The notes under the pieces: generated by a model
Told to the model about the DNA's origin: nothing
The model's database searches: none
Seen by the model: only the letters and a program-made list of their open reading frames with translations
Position numbers and translations under genes: made by a program
Source: Actinocrinis sp035946395
GTDB lineage: Bacteria; Actinomycetota; Actinomycetes; Streptomycetales; Catenulisporaceae
DNA: 64,000 nucleotides
Direction: 5' to 3'
NCBI RefSeq assembly: GCF_035946395.1
Contig: NZ_DASYZI010000144.1
Span: forward strand, 16,940-80,939
In this document: positions 25,909 through 34,353 of the stretch, in pieces
How the letters are laid out: each line of letters opens with the position of its first letter
Position numbering within the stretch: the first letter of the stretch is position 1

Positions 25909-27707
25909 CGGCCCGGACCGGCGCGGATGCGAAGCCCACCGGGACGAGCGGCAGTGCACCGAACGGCCGTCCTGCGAACGGCGACGGGACGAGCGGGGCA
26001 CCGGCGAATGACACTGTGAACGAAGCGACTGCGAACAATGGCGGCGGACCGCCGTCCATGCCACTCATGCCCCGCCATCTCGGCGACTTCAGCCTGACCA
26101 CACGAGTGCTGCCCATCACCGGCCTGGCGCTTGTGGTCGGCGCGGCCGGGGCAGGCGCCGCCTGCCTTCTGCTCCGGCTGATCGGCCTGATCACGAACGT
26201 CGTGTTCTACCAACGCGTGTCCACCGCGCTGGTCGCGCCCGGAGCGGCACGGCACAGCGCGGCGCTCATCCTGCTCTCTCCGGTCGCCGGCGGTCTGATC
26301 GTCGGACTGATGGCCCGGTTCGGCTCAGAGAAGATCCGCGGGCACGGCATGCCCGAGGCGATCGAGGCGATTCTGGTCGGCGGCAGCCGCATTCAGCCAC
26401 GGGTCGCGCTGCTCAAGCCGGCCTCCGCGGCGATCAGCATCGGCTCGGGCGGGCCGTTCGGCGCGGAGGGGCCGATCATCATGACCGGCGGCGCGGTCGG
26501 TTCGATCCTCGCCCAGGCGCTCAAGCTCAGCGCCGACGAACGCAAGACCCTGCTCGTGGCCGGCGCCGCGTCCGGCATGGCGGCCACGTTCAACGCGCCG
26601 CTGGCCTCCGTGCTGCTCGCGGTCGAACTGCTGCTTTTCGAGTGGCGCCCGCGCAGCTTGATACCCGTCGGCGCCGCGGTGAGCATGTCCGTGGTCTGCC
26701 GCGGCTGGCTGCTGGGCACCGCCCCGATCTTCCCCGTCACGGACCTCGTGCACCCCGGCCCGGCGGCCACCACGCTCGCACTGCTGCCGGGACTCACCGG
26801 CGGGCTGCTCGCGATCGGCGCCACCGGCCTGGTCTACCTCGCCGAGGACGCCTTCAAGAAGCTGCCGGTCCACTGGATGTGGTGGCCCGCGCTCGGCGGC
26901 GCGATCGTCGGCGTCGGCGGCCTGTTCGAACCGCGCGCGCTGGGCGTGGGCTACGACGTGATCGACCAGTTGCTCACCGGGCGTGCCGCGCTCTCCCTCG
27001 TTCTCGGCATCCTCGTCGTGAAGACGCTGATCTGGTCGCTCTCGCTGGGCTCGGGCACTTCTGGGGGCGTGCTCGCCCCTGTGTTCATGATCGGCGGCGC
27101 GCTCGGGGCGCTGGAGGGGGACCTGCTGCCACACGTCTTCCCCGGCTTCTGGGCAATGGCGGGACTGGCCGCAGTCGTCGGCGGCGTCATGCGCTCCCCG
27201 CTGACCGGCATCGTGTTCACCCTCGAACTCACCCACGCCTGGAACGACCTGACACCGCTGCTCGTGGCGTCGGTCAGCGCGTACCTGCTCTCGGCGCTGC
27301 TGCTCAAACGCTCCGTGCTCACCGAGAAGGTCGCACGCCGGGGGCTGCATCTGACCCGCGAGTACTCCACCGACCCGCTTGAAACCTTCTTCGCCCGCGA
27401 GGTCATGACCACCGACCCGGCCGTGCTCGACGCTGACGACCTACTGTCCCGGCACCCGCGCACGCTGGTCTACGCCGACCAGACCCTGCGCGAGGTCGCC
27501 AACACCTTCGCCGTGCACGACACCACCCGCGCCCTGGTCGTCGACCGCGGCGACCCGGAACGGCTGCTCGGCCTGGTGGAACTGACCCACCTGCTGCACG
27601 CGCGCCGCAAGGACCATCACGAGGAACACCACCGCCAACGTCACCTCACGCTGCGCACCCGCGAACTGCGTATTAACCCCGACACGGTTGACCCTGACAC
27701 CGTGTGA
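25905..27707 (+). CDS. ClC-type chloride channel/antiporter with C-terminal CBS-like region
   Basis: 600 residues. After a disordered Gly/Asn/Thr-rich N-terminus (~60 residues) come about ten membrane helices with the ClC signatures GHGMPEAIEAI (GSGIP-type), GSGGPFGAEGPI (GxEGP with the gating glutamate kept) and GSGTSGGVLAPVFMIGG. The C-terminal ~100 residues hold a CBS-like segment (VMTTDPAVLDADD, then LVYADQTLREVANTF and DTTRALVVD), followed by a His/Arg-rich tail. It would exchange chloride for protons or conduct anions across the plasma membrane. GTG start 25905 overlaps the MarR stop. A link to acid or anion stress is inferred. Confidence 0.92.
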   Translation: MTARTGADAKPTGTSGSAPNGRPANGDGTSGAPANDTVNEATANNGGGPPSMPLMPRHLGDFSLTTRVLPITGLALVVGAAGAGAACLLLRLIGLITNVVFYQRVSTALVAPGAARHSAALILLSPVAGGLIVGLMARFGSEKIRGHGMPEAIEAILVGGSRIQPRVALLKPASAAISIGSGGPFGAEGPIIMTGGAVGSILAQALKLSADERKTLLVAGAASGMAATFNAPLASVLLAVELLLFEWRPRSLIPVGAAVSMSVVCRGWLLGTAPIFPVTDLVHPGPAATTLALLPGLTGGLLAIGATGLVYLAEDAFKKLPVHWMWWPALGGAIVGVGGLFEPRALGVGYDVIDQLLTGRAALSLVLGILVVKTLIWSLSLGSGTSGGVLAPVFMIGGALGALEGDLLPHVFPGFWAMAGLAAVVGGVMRSPLTGIVFTLELTHAWNDLTPLLVASVSAYLLSALLLKRSVLTEKVARRGLHLTREYSTDPLETFFAREVMTTDPAVLDADDLLSRHPRTLVYADQTLREVANTFAVHDTTRALVVDRGDPERLLGLVELTHLLHARRKDHHEEHHRQRHLTLRTRELRINPDTVDPDTV

Positions 27708-27728
27708 GGGTGTAAACCGGGGTACATC

Positions 27729-28601
27729 ATGTTGACCATCGGGCAGTTCGCCAGCCACGGCCGAGTCTCGGTGCGGATGCTGCGGCATTACGACACGATC
27801 GGCCTGCTGCGTCCCGCCTGCGTCGATCCGCTGTCCGGGTATCGCTCCTACCAGGTGGAACAGCTGGCCGAGCTGAACCGGATCGTCGCGCTCAAGGATC
27901 TCGGCTTCGGCCTCCAGCAGGTGCAGGAGCTCCTGCGGACGCCAGTCGACGCGGCGCAGCTGCGCGGGATGCTGCTGCTGCGCCGGGCCGAGATCCAGAC
28001 GCGGATCCAGGACGAGGTCGATCGGCTGGCCCGCGTGGAGGCGCGACTAGCCATGATCGAGAACGAGGCCTTCGCGCCGGCCGTCGACGTCGTCATCAAG
28101 GCCCTGCCGCTGGTGCGGGTAGGCGTGCTGACCGGCATCGCGGCAGGTTACGAACCGCAGTCCATCACGCCGGTCATCCAAGATCTTTACTGCGAGCTGT
28201 GGCAGCAACTGGACGCCGCCGGCATCCGATCCACCGGCCCGGCCATCGCATACTACGAAGACGCCTCGGCCATGGACGGCGCGGTCGTGGTGCACGCGGC
28301 CGTGCCGGTGCACGTCGACGCGGCAGAAGCCGCGGCCGCGGCTAGGACGAGGATCGGGGATGGGGCGGCCGATCGCGGCATGAGCATCATCGATCTTCCG
28401 CACGTCGAGAGCGCCGCGTCCGTGATCCATCGGGGTTCGATGGACACGGTGCTCTCCACGATCCAGTCCATGGCGCGCTGGATCGAGGCCAGCGGATACA
28501 GCTGCGCGGGTTACGCCCGGGAGATCACACTTGAGTGGTCGCCCGATCCCGAGCAGTGGGTGACCGAACTGCAACAGCCGCTGTATGCGGCGAGAGGGTG
28601 A
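27729..28601 (+). CDS. MerR-family regulator with GyrI-like effector domain
   Basis: 290 residues. N-terminal MerR winged HTH (LTIGQFASHGRVSVRMLRHYDTIGLLRPA, then GYRSYQVEQLAELNRIVALKDLGFGLQQVQELL), a coiled-coil dimerisation helix (~80-115), and a C-terminal domain of about 150 residues of the GyrI/AraC effector-binding type that would bind small hydrophobic molecules, as in BmrR-like regulators. It begins 21 bp after the ClC gene. Its stop overlaps the start of a free-standing GyrI-like protein by 4 bp. Confidence 0.9.
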   Translation: MLTIGQFASHGRVSVRMLRHYDTIGLLRPACVDPLSGYRSYQVEQLAELNRIVALKDLGFGLQQVQELLRTPVDAAQLRGMLLLRRAEIQTRIQDEVDRLARVEARLAMIENEAFAPAVDVVIKALPLVRVGVLTGIAAGYEPQSITPVIQDLYCELWQQLDAAGIRSTGPAIAYYEDASAMDGAVVVHAAVPVHVDAAEAAAAARTRIGDGAADRGMSIIDLPHVESAASVIHRGSMDTVLSTIQSMARWIEASGYSCAGYAREITLEWSPDPEQWVTELQQPLYAARG

Positions 28602-29107
28602 GCAAGGTGGCAGATACGCCTACACCGCAGATCGAGACTCGTGCCGAGCAGCCCTATGTGGCGATCGCGACACGGGTACCCATGACCGAACTCGCGACGG
28701 TCGCGGACCGGGTAGGGGAGGTGTTCGCCTGGCTCGCCGCACAGGGCGTGCCACCCGCCGGCGCCCCGTTCTTCAAATACAACGAGATCGACATGGCGCG
28801 GGAGTTGCTCGTCGAGGGCGGCGTGCCGGTCGCGTCCCCTGTGCAGGGGGACGACAAGGTCGTCGCCGGAGTGCTGCCGTCCGGCCGCTACGCGACGCTC
28901 ATGCATGTCGGCCATCCGGACGAGCTGGCGCAGGCCACTGAGACACTGCTGACATGGGCCGCCGGGCAGGGACTGCGGTGGGACATGGCGCCGAGCGAGC
29001 AGGGTGACGTCTGGGGCAGCCGCCTGGAGATCTACCTGAGTGACCCATCCGAGGAGCCGGACATGGACAAATGGGTGACGCAGTTGGCCTTCCGCCTGGC
29101 GGATTGA
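28598..29107 (+). CDS. GyrI-like small-molecule-binding domain protein
   Basis: 169 residues from GTG 28598 (GAGAGG upstream, 4-bp overlap with the MerR gene); GTG 28607 is a possible alternative. The protein is essentially one GyrI-like domain (VAIATRVPMTELATVADRVGEVFAWLAAQG, FFKYNEIDMARELLVEGGVPV, LPSGRYATLMHVGHPDEL, EIYLSDPSEEPDMDKWVTQLAFRL). Stand-alone family members bind or hydrolyse hydrophobic toxic compounds. Paired with a regulator of the same domain type, it may sequester or clear the inducing ligand; this is an inference. Confidence 0.87.
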   Translation: MSKVADTPTPQIETRAEQPYVAIATRVPMTELATVADRVGEVFAWLAAQGVPPAGAPFFKYNEIDMARELLVEGGVPVASPVQGDDKVVAGVLPSGRYATLMHVGHPDELAQATETLLTWAAGQGLRWDMAPSEQGDVWGSRLEIYLSDPSEEPDMDKWVTQLAFRLAD

Positions 29108-29118
29108 CTGGACAGAAC

Positions 29119-29168
29119 GAAGTGCGCCCTGTCGGACGGGAACCAGGCTGTCCATCAGGGCGCACTTC
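29119..29168 (+). terminator. Hairpin terminator after the MerR-GyrI pair
   Basis: GAAGTGCGCCCTG (29119-29131) pairs perfectly with CAGGGCGCACTTC (29156-29168), 13 bp, around a 24-nt loop that can itself form a GGAC/GTCC extension. It lies 12 bp after the stop codon. Confidence 0.8.
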
Positions 29169-29189
29169 TGTGCTTACATGCTTATCCGC

Positions 29190-29336
29190 TTACTGGTGCT
29201 GAATGGAGCAGACGGCCCAGGACGTGCCGTTCCAGGTCTCGGCGACCGGTGTGGCGGTACCTCTGCTGGTCACGGAGCTGCTGTAGCCATGATCGCGCCG
29301 TACATACGCAGCCGAGCTCTGAATCAGGCCGCTCAT
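29190..29336 (-). CDS. Possible 48-residue small protein or C-terminal gene remnant
   Basis: In the 340-bp gap between the GyrI and dehydrogenase genes, the minus strand is open from ATG 29336 to a TAA at 29190. The peptide ends PVAETWNGTSWAVCSIQHQ; the TWNGTSW pattern is common in repeated blades of secreted actinobacterial proteins. The frame stays open upstream (SYLPNSRFWFSFSAPCC) but meets a TGA with no further start, while another frame upstream reads a hydrophobic VTVAVAVTTIMTARM stretch, so a frameshifted secreted protein is also possible. No good ribosome site is seen. Weak call. Confidence 0.25.
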   Translation of the reverse strand: MSGLIQSSAAYVRRDHGYSSSVTSRGTATPVAETWNGTSWAVCSIQHQ

Positions 29337-29447
29337 GCAGCAAGGCGCGGAGAAGGAGAACCAGAAGCGGCTATTTGGTAGATAAGATGCAAAATCCGCT
29401 GAAAGCCATGCGCGCGGTCATGATCGTGGTCACAGCCACAGCCACAG

Positions 29448-30500
29448 TCACGCGGTGCGGTCCCACGCCTCCGGCAGAATCGGATCGAGGAACGGGACAC
29501 CCTGCGTCCAGCGTTGCAGCTCGTCGAGGGCGAACGCGGCCATACGGGCGAGTTCGCCGCCCATGGAGCCGGCGATGTGTGGAGTCAGCAGCACGTTCGG
29601 CAGCGTGTACAGCGGCGAGGAGGCGGGCAGCACCTCGGGCGTGGTCACGTCGAGCACGGCATTGATACGGCCGGAGACGAGCTCCTCTTGCAGCGCCTGC
29701 TGATCGATCAGCGCGCCGCGTGCCGTGTTGATCAGCGTCGCGCCGTCCGGCATGGCTGCGAGCAGGGCCCGCGAGACCATGCCCTCGGTGCTGGGCACCT
29801 GCGGCGCGTGCACGCTGACCACGTCGCAGCGCGCGAACAGTTCGGGCAGCGGGGCGAGCCGCGCGCCGAGCCGCACGGCCTCGGCCGGATCCACGTGCGG
29901 GTCGCTGAGCAGCACGTCCAGATCGAAGGGGCTCAGCAGTTCGAGGACCCTGCGGCCGACCCGTGAGGCGCCGATGATGCCGATCCGGCGGCGGTAGTTG
30001 CCGGCGGCGGCGAGCCTGGCGTGCCAGTCGTCCTCACGCCCGTGTGCCGCCCGGTACTCGTCCCGGGCGAACAACACGCGCTTGTTCGCGAAGAGGATCG
30101 CGGCCAGCGTGTACTCGGCGACCGGCACCGCGTTGGCCGAGGCCGCAGAGGTCACTTCGATGCCGCGGCGCCAGCAGGCCTCTGTGATGTGCGGCTTCAC
30201 GCTCCCGGCGGTGTGGACGACGGCACGCAGCCGGGGTGCGGCCCGCAACGCGGCCTCGTCGATCGGCGGGCAGCCCCAGCCGGTGATCAGGACTTCCGCT
30301 GCGGCGAGCGCAGTGCGGGCCGTTGGCGTGGTGAAGTCGTCCAGAACCACGTCGAGCTCGACGTCGACCAGGTCGAGCAGACGCCGACGCGCCTCGGCAT
30401 CTAAGAGCGCTGAGGCCACCGCCGGACGCATCGCGAGGACCGCGGCGGGGCGTACGCCCGCAGGCGTCGCCGGGACCAGTCGAGCCGGCTGCGGCGTCAC
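29448..30500 (-). CDS. D-isomer-specific 2-hydroxyacid dehydrogenase
   Basis: 350 residues. NAD-dependent oxidoreductase converting a 2-keto acid to a D-2-hydroxy acid or the reverse. The nucleotide-binding loop is RIGIIGASRVGRRVLELL (GxxxxG form), and the family signature appears as MPDGATLINTARGALIDQQAL. A catalytic arginine fits INTARGALID, the glutamate probably lies in VLDVTTPE, and the histidine is in LLTPHIAGS. GTG 30500 overlaps the stop of the upstream regulator by 4 bp, so both form a minus-strand pair, divergent from the sugar ABC genes. It may process a sugar-derived acid. Confidence 0.88.
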   Translation of the reverse strand: MTPQPARLVPATPAGVRPAAVLAMRPAVASALLDAEARRRLLDLVDVELDVVLDDFTTPTARTALAAAEVLITGWGCPPIDEAALRAAPRLRAVVHTAGSVKPHITEACWRRGIEVTSAASANAVPVAEYTLAAILFANKRVLFARDEYRAAHGREDDWHARLAAAGNYRRRIGIIGASRVGRRVLELLSPFDLDVLLSDPHVDPAEAVRLGARLAPLPELFARCDVVSVHAPQVPSTEGMVSRALLAAMPDGATLINTARGALIDQQALQEELVSGRINAVLDVTTPEVLPASSPLYTLPNVLLTPHIAGSMGGELARMAAFALDELQRWTQGVPFLDPILPEAWDRTA

Positions 30501-31648
30501 GGCGTGGCCACCGGCAAGCGTGCAGCCGTCATGGAACCGGTCTCGGCATCGCGGGCTCTGAGTGCGGCGCCGCACGAGGTGCGCACCACCAGCTTCGGCA
30601 GCAGGACCGTCTGCCGGATCGGCGGATCGCCGGCCACACCGATCCGGGCCAGCAGAGCCGTGGCCGCCGCCCGGCCGACCTCGTACTTCGGCGGGGCGAC
30701 GGCGGTCAGCGGCACCTGCGCGAACGCGGCGACCTCGTCGTCGTAGGCGATCACGGCCAGGTCCTCGGGGATCCGGACCTCGCGCGTACGCAGCCGCTGA
30801 ACCAGCAGGATCGCCTCCTGATCCGAGTGCACCAGCGCCGCGGTGGCGCCGCAGTCGCGGCAGGCGTCCGCGAACGCGTCGATGGCCGCGAGCCGGTCCG
30901 TGCCGTCTTCGGGCGCCATGACGGGTGCCGAGGCGTCCAGGCCAAGCCGCTGTACCGCCGCCGCATGGCCTTCGACGACGGGCTTCGTGGTCGGTGTGAA
31001 GTGCGCGAAGAGTGCGACGCCACGGTGGCCGAGCCGTGCGAGATGCTCGACCGCCCGGTACGCACCCTGACGGTGATCGCTGAGCACGTATTCGGCGTGA
31101 TCAAACGTCGCGGCCGAGCGACGCTCGACCAGGACGTACGGCACCCCGCAGCCCTCCACCAGATCACGCACCGGCTCGGTGATCACCGGGCCGACGGCGG
31201 GCGTCACCAACAGGCCGTCGCTGCCGGAGCGGATCAGAGCGCGCAGCTGGTCCAGGTCGCGGTCACCGCCGTAGTCGGTGACGCCGAGGACGAGCCGGGC
31301 CCCCGCGCGGGCCGCGGATTCCTGGGCACCCCGGATGACCTCGGGGTAGTAGTACGTCGTCGAGGGCACGAGCATGCCGATCATGGCGCCGCCGCGCGAG
31401 GCCGTCCCGGGCGGTCGCTGCGCGGACTCGGCGGTGAGCGGCGCCGAGGAGATCGGAGCCGTGGCCGCCGTCGTGGGCACGGCTCCGCCGCGGACCCGCA
31501 TCAGCAGGCCCTGCTGCTCCAGGATCTCCAGGTCCCGGCGGACCGTGCCGTCCGAGACGCCGAGCATGGCGACCACCTCGGTCACCCGGACCGCTCCCTG
31601 GGCACTGAGCCGTTCCAGCACGTAGGCATGCCGCTGTTGTGCGAGCAC
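30497..31648 (-). CDS. Transcriptional regulator: DeoR-type HTH fused to LacI-type sugar sensor
   Basis: 383 residues. GTG start 31648 with GGAGGGAAC upstream. Residues 1-60 are a DeoR/GlpR helix-turn-helix (RHAYVLERLSAQGAVRVTEVVAMLGVSDGTVRRDLEILEQQGLLMRVRGGAV), and residues ~100-370 are a periplasmic-binding-protein fold as in LacI (IGMLVPSTTYYYPEVIRGAQESA, GLLVTPAVGP, VLSDHRQGAYRAVEHLARLGHRGVALF, LAVIAYDDEVAAFAQVPLTAV). It probably represses the divergent ABC sugar importer and its own operon until a sugar binds. A candidate operator lies at 31755-31766. Confidence 0.9.
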   Translation of the reverse strand: MLAQQRHAYVLERLSAQGAVRVTEVVAMLGVSDGTVRRDLEILEQQGLLMRVRGGAVPTTAATAPISSAPLTAESAQRPPGTASRGGAMIGMLVPSTTYYYPEVIRGAQESAARAGARLVLGVTDYGGDRDLDQLRALIRSGSDGLLVTPAVGPVITEPVRDLVEGCGVPYVLVERRSAATFDHAEYVLSDHRQGAYRAVEHLARLGHRGVALFAHFTPTTKPVVEGHAAAVQRLGLDASAPVMAPEDGTDRLAAIDAFADACRDCGATAALVHSDQEAILLVQRLRTREVRIPEDLAVIAYDDEVAAFAQVPLTAVAPPKYEVGRAAATALLARIGVAGDPPIRQTVLLPKLVVRTSCGAALRARDAETGSMTAARLPVATP

Positions 31649-31754
31649 GTTCCCTCCATCTGCGCCTTCATCCGCGCCATGGCGCCGATCCTGCCGCGTA
31701 CCAGTCTCGCCTACTCGCCGCCGATTGCGGAAAATTGTAGATCTTTTCGTTTTC

Positions 31755-31766
31755 CAGTTGAAACTG
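31755..31766. promoter_or_regulatory. Candidate operator palindrome between regulator and sugar importer
   Basis: CAGTT-GA-AACTG, a perfect 5-2-5 inverted repeat, lies in the AT-rich part of the 261-bp divergent region 31649-31909. It is the most symmetrical site seen between the DeoR/LacI-type regulator and the lipoprotein gene. Short, so only suggestive. Confidence 0.4.
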
Positions 31767-31909
31767 TTGACTCGTTGCGGATTTCTGGGCATCGTAAGCG
31801 GCTGTCGGAGAGGAGACAACCCGCGCGTCCGGTCGCCCGGCGCGGCGGCCACACGTGTCTCGCACCCCCGCCGACCTCGCCGCCTCCGCCCCTCCCGAAA
31901 GGTCGACAG

Positions 31910-33232
31910 ATGCGCAGTTCCCGCTATCGCAGACCTCTCCTCCCGGCGCTCGCCGCCGTGGCGGCGCTGCTCGCCTCGGGCTGCGGCTCCTCATCGGGGG
32001 GCAGCAGCTCCGGCGGGTCGCAGACCATCACGTACTGGTCGAGCGACCAGGGCAGTTCGATCGCCGATGACGTCAGCATCCTGACGCCGGAGCTGAACGC
32101 GTTCACCCAGCAGACCGGCGTCAAGGTCCATCTGGAGGTCATCGGCTGGAAGGACCTACAGAACCGGGTGCTCGCCGCGGCCACCTCGGGCCAGGGGCCC
32201 GACGTGGTCAACATCGGCAACACCTGGTCCGCCACGGTGCAGGCGACCGGCGCGTTCCTGCCGATGAGCTCGGACGTGATGACCCAGCTCGGCGGCGGCG
32301 ACCGGTTCCTGCCCGGAGCGCTGGCCGCGACCGGGGCGCCCGGCAAGGACCCGGTCGGCGTGCCGATCTACTCGGCGGCGTACGCGCTCTACTACAACAA
32401 GGCGATGTTCCAGGCCGCGAACATCGCCAACGCCCCGGCGACCTGGGACGACTTCCTCGCTGACGCCAAGGCCCTGACCCACGCGGGCCAGTGGGGCGTC
32501 TCCGTCGAGGGCGGCAGCACGACGGAGAACTCGCACCACGCCTTCACCTTCAGCCAGCAGCAGGGCGGCGCCTTCTTCGACGCCTCGGGCAAGCCCACCT
32601 TCGACACCCCGCAGAACGTCGCGGGGATCAAGCAGTACGTCGACTTCCTCGGCGCGGACAAGATCGCCGACCCGAGCGACGCCGAGTACTCCAACGGCAC
32701 CGAGGCGGTGAAGGACTTCGCCACCGGGAAGGCAGCGATGCTGCTGTGGCAGTCCGCGGACGCCACGCTGGCCAAGTACGGGATGAAGAAGGGCGACTAC
32801 GGCATCGCGCCGGTGCCCTTCCCCGCCGCGCCGCCGGCCGGCGGCAAGCACGTCGACTCGATCGTCGGCGGGATCAACCTGGCGGTCTTCGCCAACACGA
32901 AGAACAAGGACGCGGCGCTGAAGTTCGTCAAGTTCATGACGTCGAAGCAGACCCAGATCGACCTGAACAAGAGCTTCGGCTCGCTGCCCTCGGTCAGCGA
33001 CGCCTACGGCGACCCGGCGTTCCAGACCGACGCGGCGAAGGTCTACCAGAACGTGTTGGCCACCTCCGCCGCGCCGATGCCGGCCATCCCGCAGATCAGC
33101 CAGTTCCAGACGCTGGTCGGCGCGGTGGTGAAGAACCTGTTCGCGGACGCGGCGAGCGGCCAGCAGATCACCGACCAGCTCGTCGCCGGCCAGCTCGACC
33201 AGGCGCAGCAGAAGTTGCAGGCGGGAAGCTGA
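31910..33232 (+). CDS. ABC sugar-binding lipoprotein (CUT1 family)
   Basis: 440 residues. Lipoprotein signal with lipobox LLASGC, then a Gly/Ser linker and a family 1 extracellular solute-binding fold (ITYWSSDQGS, VVNIGNTWSATVQATGAF, VPIYSAAYALYYNKAMF, ATWDDFLADAKAL, AMLLWQSADATLAKYG). ATG 31910 has AAAGG upstream. It captures an oligosaccharide or monosaccharide outside the cell and delivers it to the two permeases downstream. No ATPase gene is present here; actinobacterial CUT1 systems commonly share one MsiK-type ATPase encoded elsewhere. Confidence 0.93.
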   Translation: MRSSRYRRPLLPALAAVAALLASGCGSSSGGSSSGGSQTITYWSSDQGSSIADDVSILTPELNAFTQQTGVKVHLEVIGWKDLQNRVLAAATSGQGPDVVNIGNTWSATVQATGAFLPMSSDVMTQLGGGDRFLPGALAATGAPGKDPVGVPIYSAAYALYYNKAMFQAANIANAPATWDDFLADAKALTHAGQWGVSVEGGSTTENSHHAFTFSQQQGGAFFDASGKPTFDTPQNVAGIKQYVDFLGADKIADPSDAEYSNGTEAVKDFATGKAAMLLWQSADATLAKYGMKKGDYGIAPVPFPAAPPAGGKHVDSIVGGINLAVFANTKNKDAALKFVKFMTSKQTQIDLNKSFGSLPSVSDAYGDPAFQTDAAKVYQNVLATSAAPMPAIPQISQFQTLVGAVVKNLFADAASGQQITDQLVAGQLDQAQQKLQAGS

Positions 33233-33375
33233 CGCCCCGCCCGCTGACGCAGTCCCCAACCAACACAGTGTTCATCAACACAGTGCCGCTGAACACACGC
33301 CGCGCCGGGAGGCCGAACCTCTCGGCGCGGCGGCGCGCCCGATCCGTCCGGTAGGACTCGCGGAAGGACTCGTGT

Positions 33376-34353
33376 ATGGCCGCAGTCACCGAAATCGCCG
33401 ACGCCACGGCGGTCAAGCCGCCGCGAGCCAGGCGCCCGCTGTCTGCGCGGCTGCGCGCGGGCGCGCTGCCGTATCTGCTCCTGCTGCCCGCGGTGCTGTT
33501 CGAGCTGCTGGTGCACATCGTGCCGATGCTGGTGGGCATCTTCATCAGCTTCAAGCAGCTGACCGAGTTCTTCATCCGCGACTGGGGCGCCGCGCCGTAC
33601 GCGGGGCTGACCAACTACCGCTTCGCGCTCGACTTCCACAGCGCCGTCGGCCAGCAGCTGCTCAGTTCGTTCTGGGTGACCTGCTCCTTCAGCGTGCTGA
33701 CGGTCGCCGTGTCCTGGCTGATCGGGCTCGCGGCCGCGCTGCTGACCCAGGAGCGGTTCCGGGGGCGCGGGGTCCTGCGCACCTACTTCCTGGTGCCGTA
33801 CGCGCTGCCCGCCTTCGCGGCGGCGATCACCTGGGAGTTCATGTTCCAGCGCGACACCGGCCTGGTGAACCGGCTGCTCGTCGACGATCTGCACCTGTAC
33901 CACAGCGCGCCCTTCTGGCTGATCGGCCACAACAGCTTCATCGCGCTGGTCGTCACCGCCGTGTGGCGCAACTGGCCGTTCGCCTTCCTCGTCGTCACCG
34001 CCGGATTGCAGAACATCCCCGGCGAGCTCTACGAGGCCGCCGCGATCGACGGCGCCGGCGAGTGGCGGCGGATCAGGAGCATCACGATGCCCGCGCTGCG
34101 GCCGGTGAACCAGGTCTTGCTCCTGGTGCTGTTCCTGTGGAACTTCAACGACTTCAACACCCCCTTCGTGCTGTTCGGGGACGTCCCGCCGCCGCAGGCC
34201 AATCTGCTCTCCCTACAGATCTACGACACCTCGTTCCAGAACTGGAACTTCGGCTCCGGCTCGGCGATGTCCGTGCTGCTGATGCTGTTCCTGCTGGTGG
34301 TCACCGGCGGATACCTGCTGCTCACCGACCGGAGAAGGAAAGATCTTGGCTGA
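33376..34353 (+). CDS. ABC sugar permease, MalF-like
   Basis: 325 residues with six membrane helices (LPYLLLLPAVLFELLVHIVPMLVGIFISF opens the domain). The EAA loop that docks the ATPase is present as GELYEAAAIDGAGEWRRIRSITMPAL. It starts 143 bp after the binding protein gene; that gap holds no gene. It pairs with the next permease, whose start lies inside its 3' end (8-bp overlap). Confidence 0.94.
   Translation: MAAVTEIADATAVKPPRARRPLSARLRAGALPYLLLLPAVLFELLVHIVPMLVGIFISFKQLTEFFIRDWGAAPYAGLTNYRFALDFHSAVGQQLLSSFWVTCSFSVLTVAVSWLIGLAAALLTQERFRGRGVLRTYFLVPYALPAFAAAITWEFMFQRDTGLVNRLLVDDLHLYHSAPFWLIGHNSFIALVVTAVWRNWPFAFLVVTAGLQNIPGELYEAAAIDGAGEWRRIRSITMPALRPVNQVLLLVLFLWNFNDFNTPFVLFGDVPPPQANLLSLQIYDTSFQNWNFGSGSAMSVLLMLFLLVVTGGYLLLTDRRRKDLG

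Noticed and set aside
29178..29381. 67-codon plus-strand frame downstream of the MerR-GyrI pair
   Set aside because: No ribosome site, unremarkable composition, and opposite the more protein-like TWNGTSW frame.
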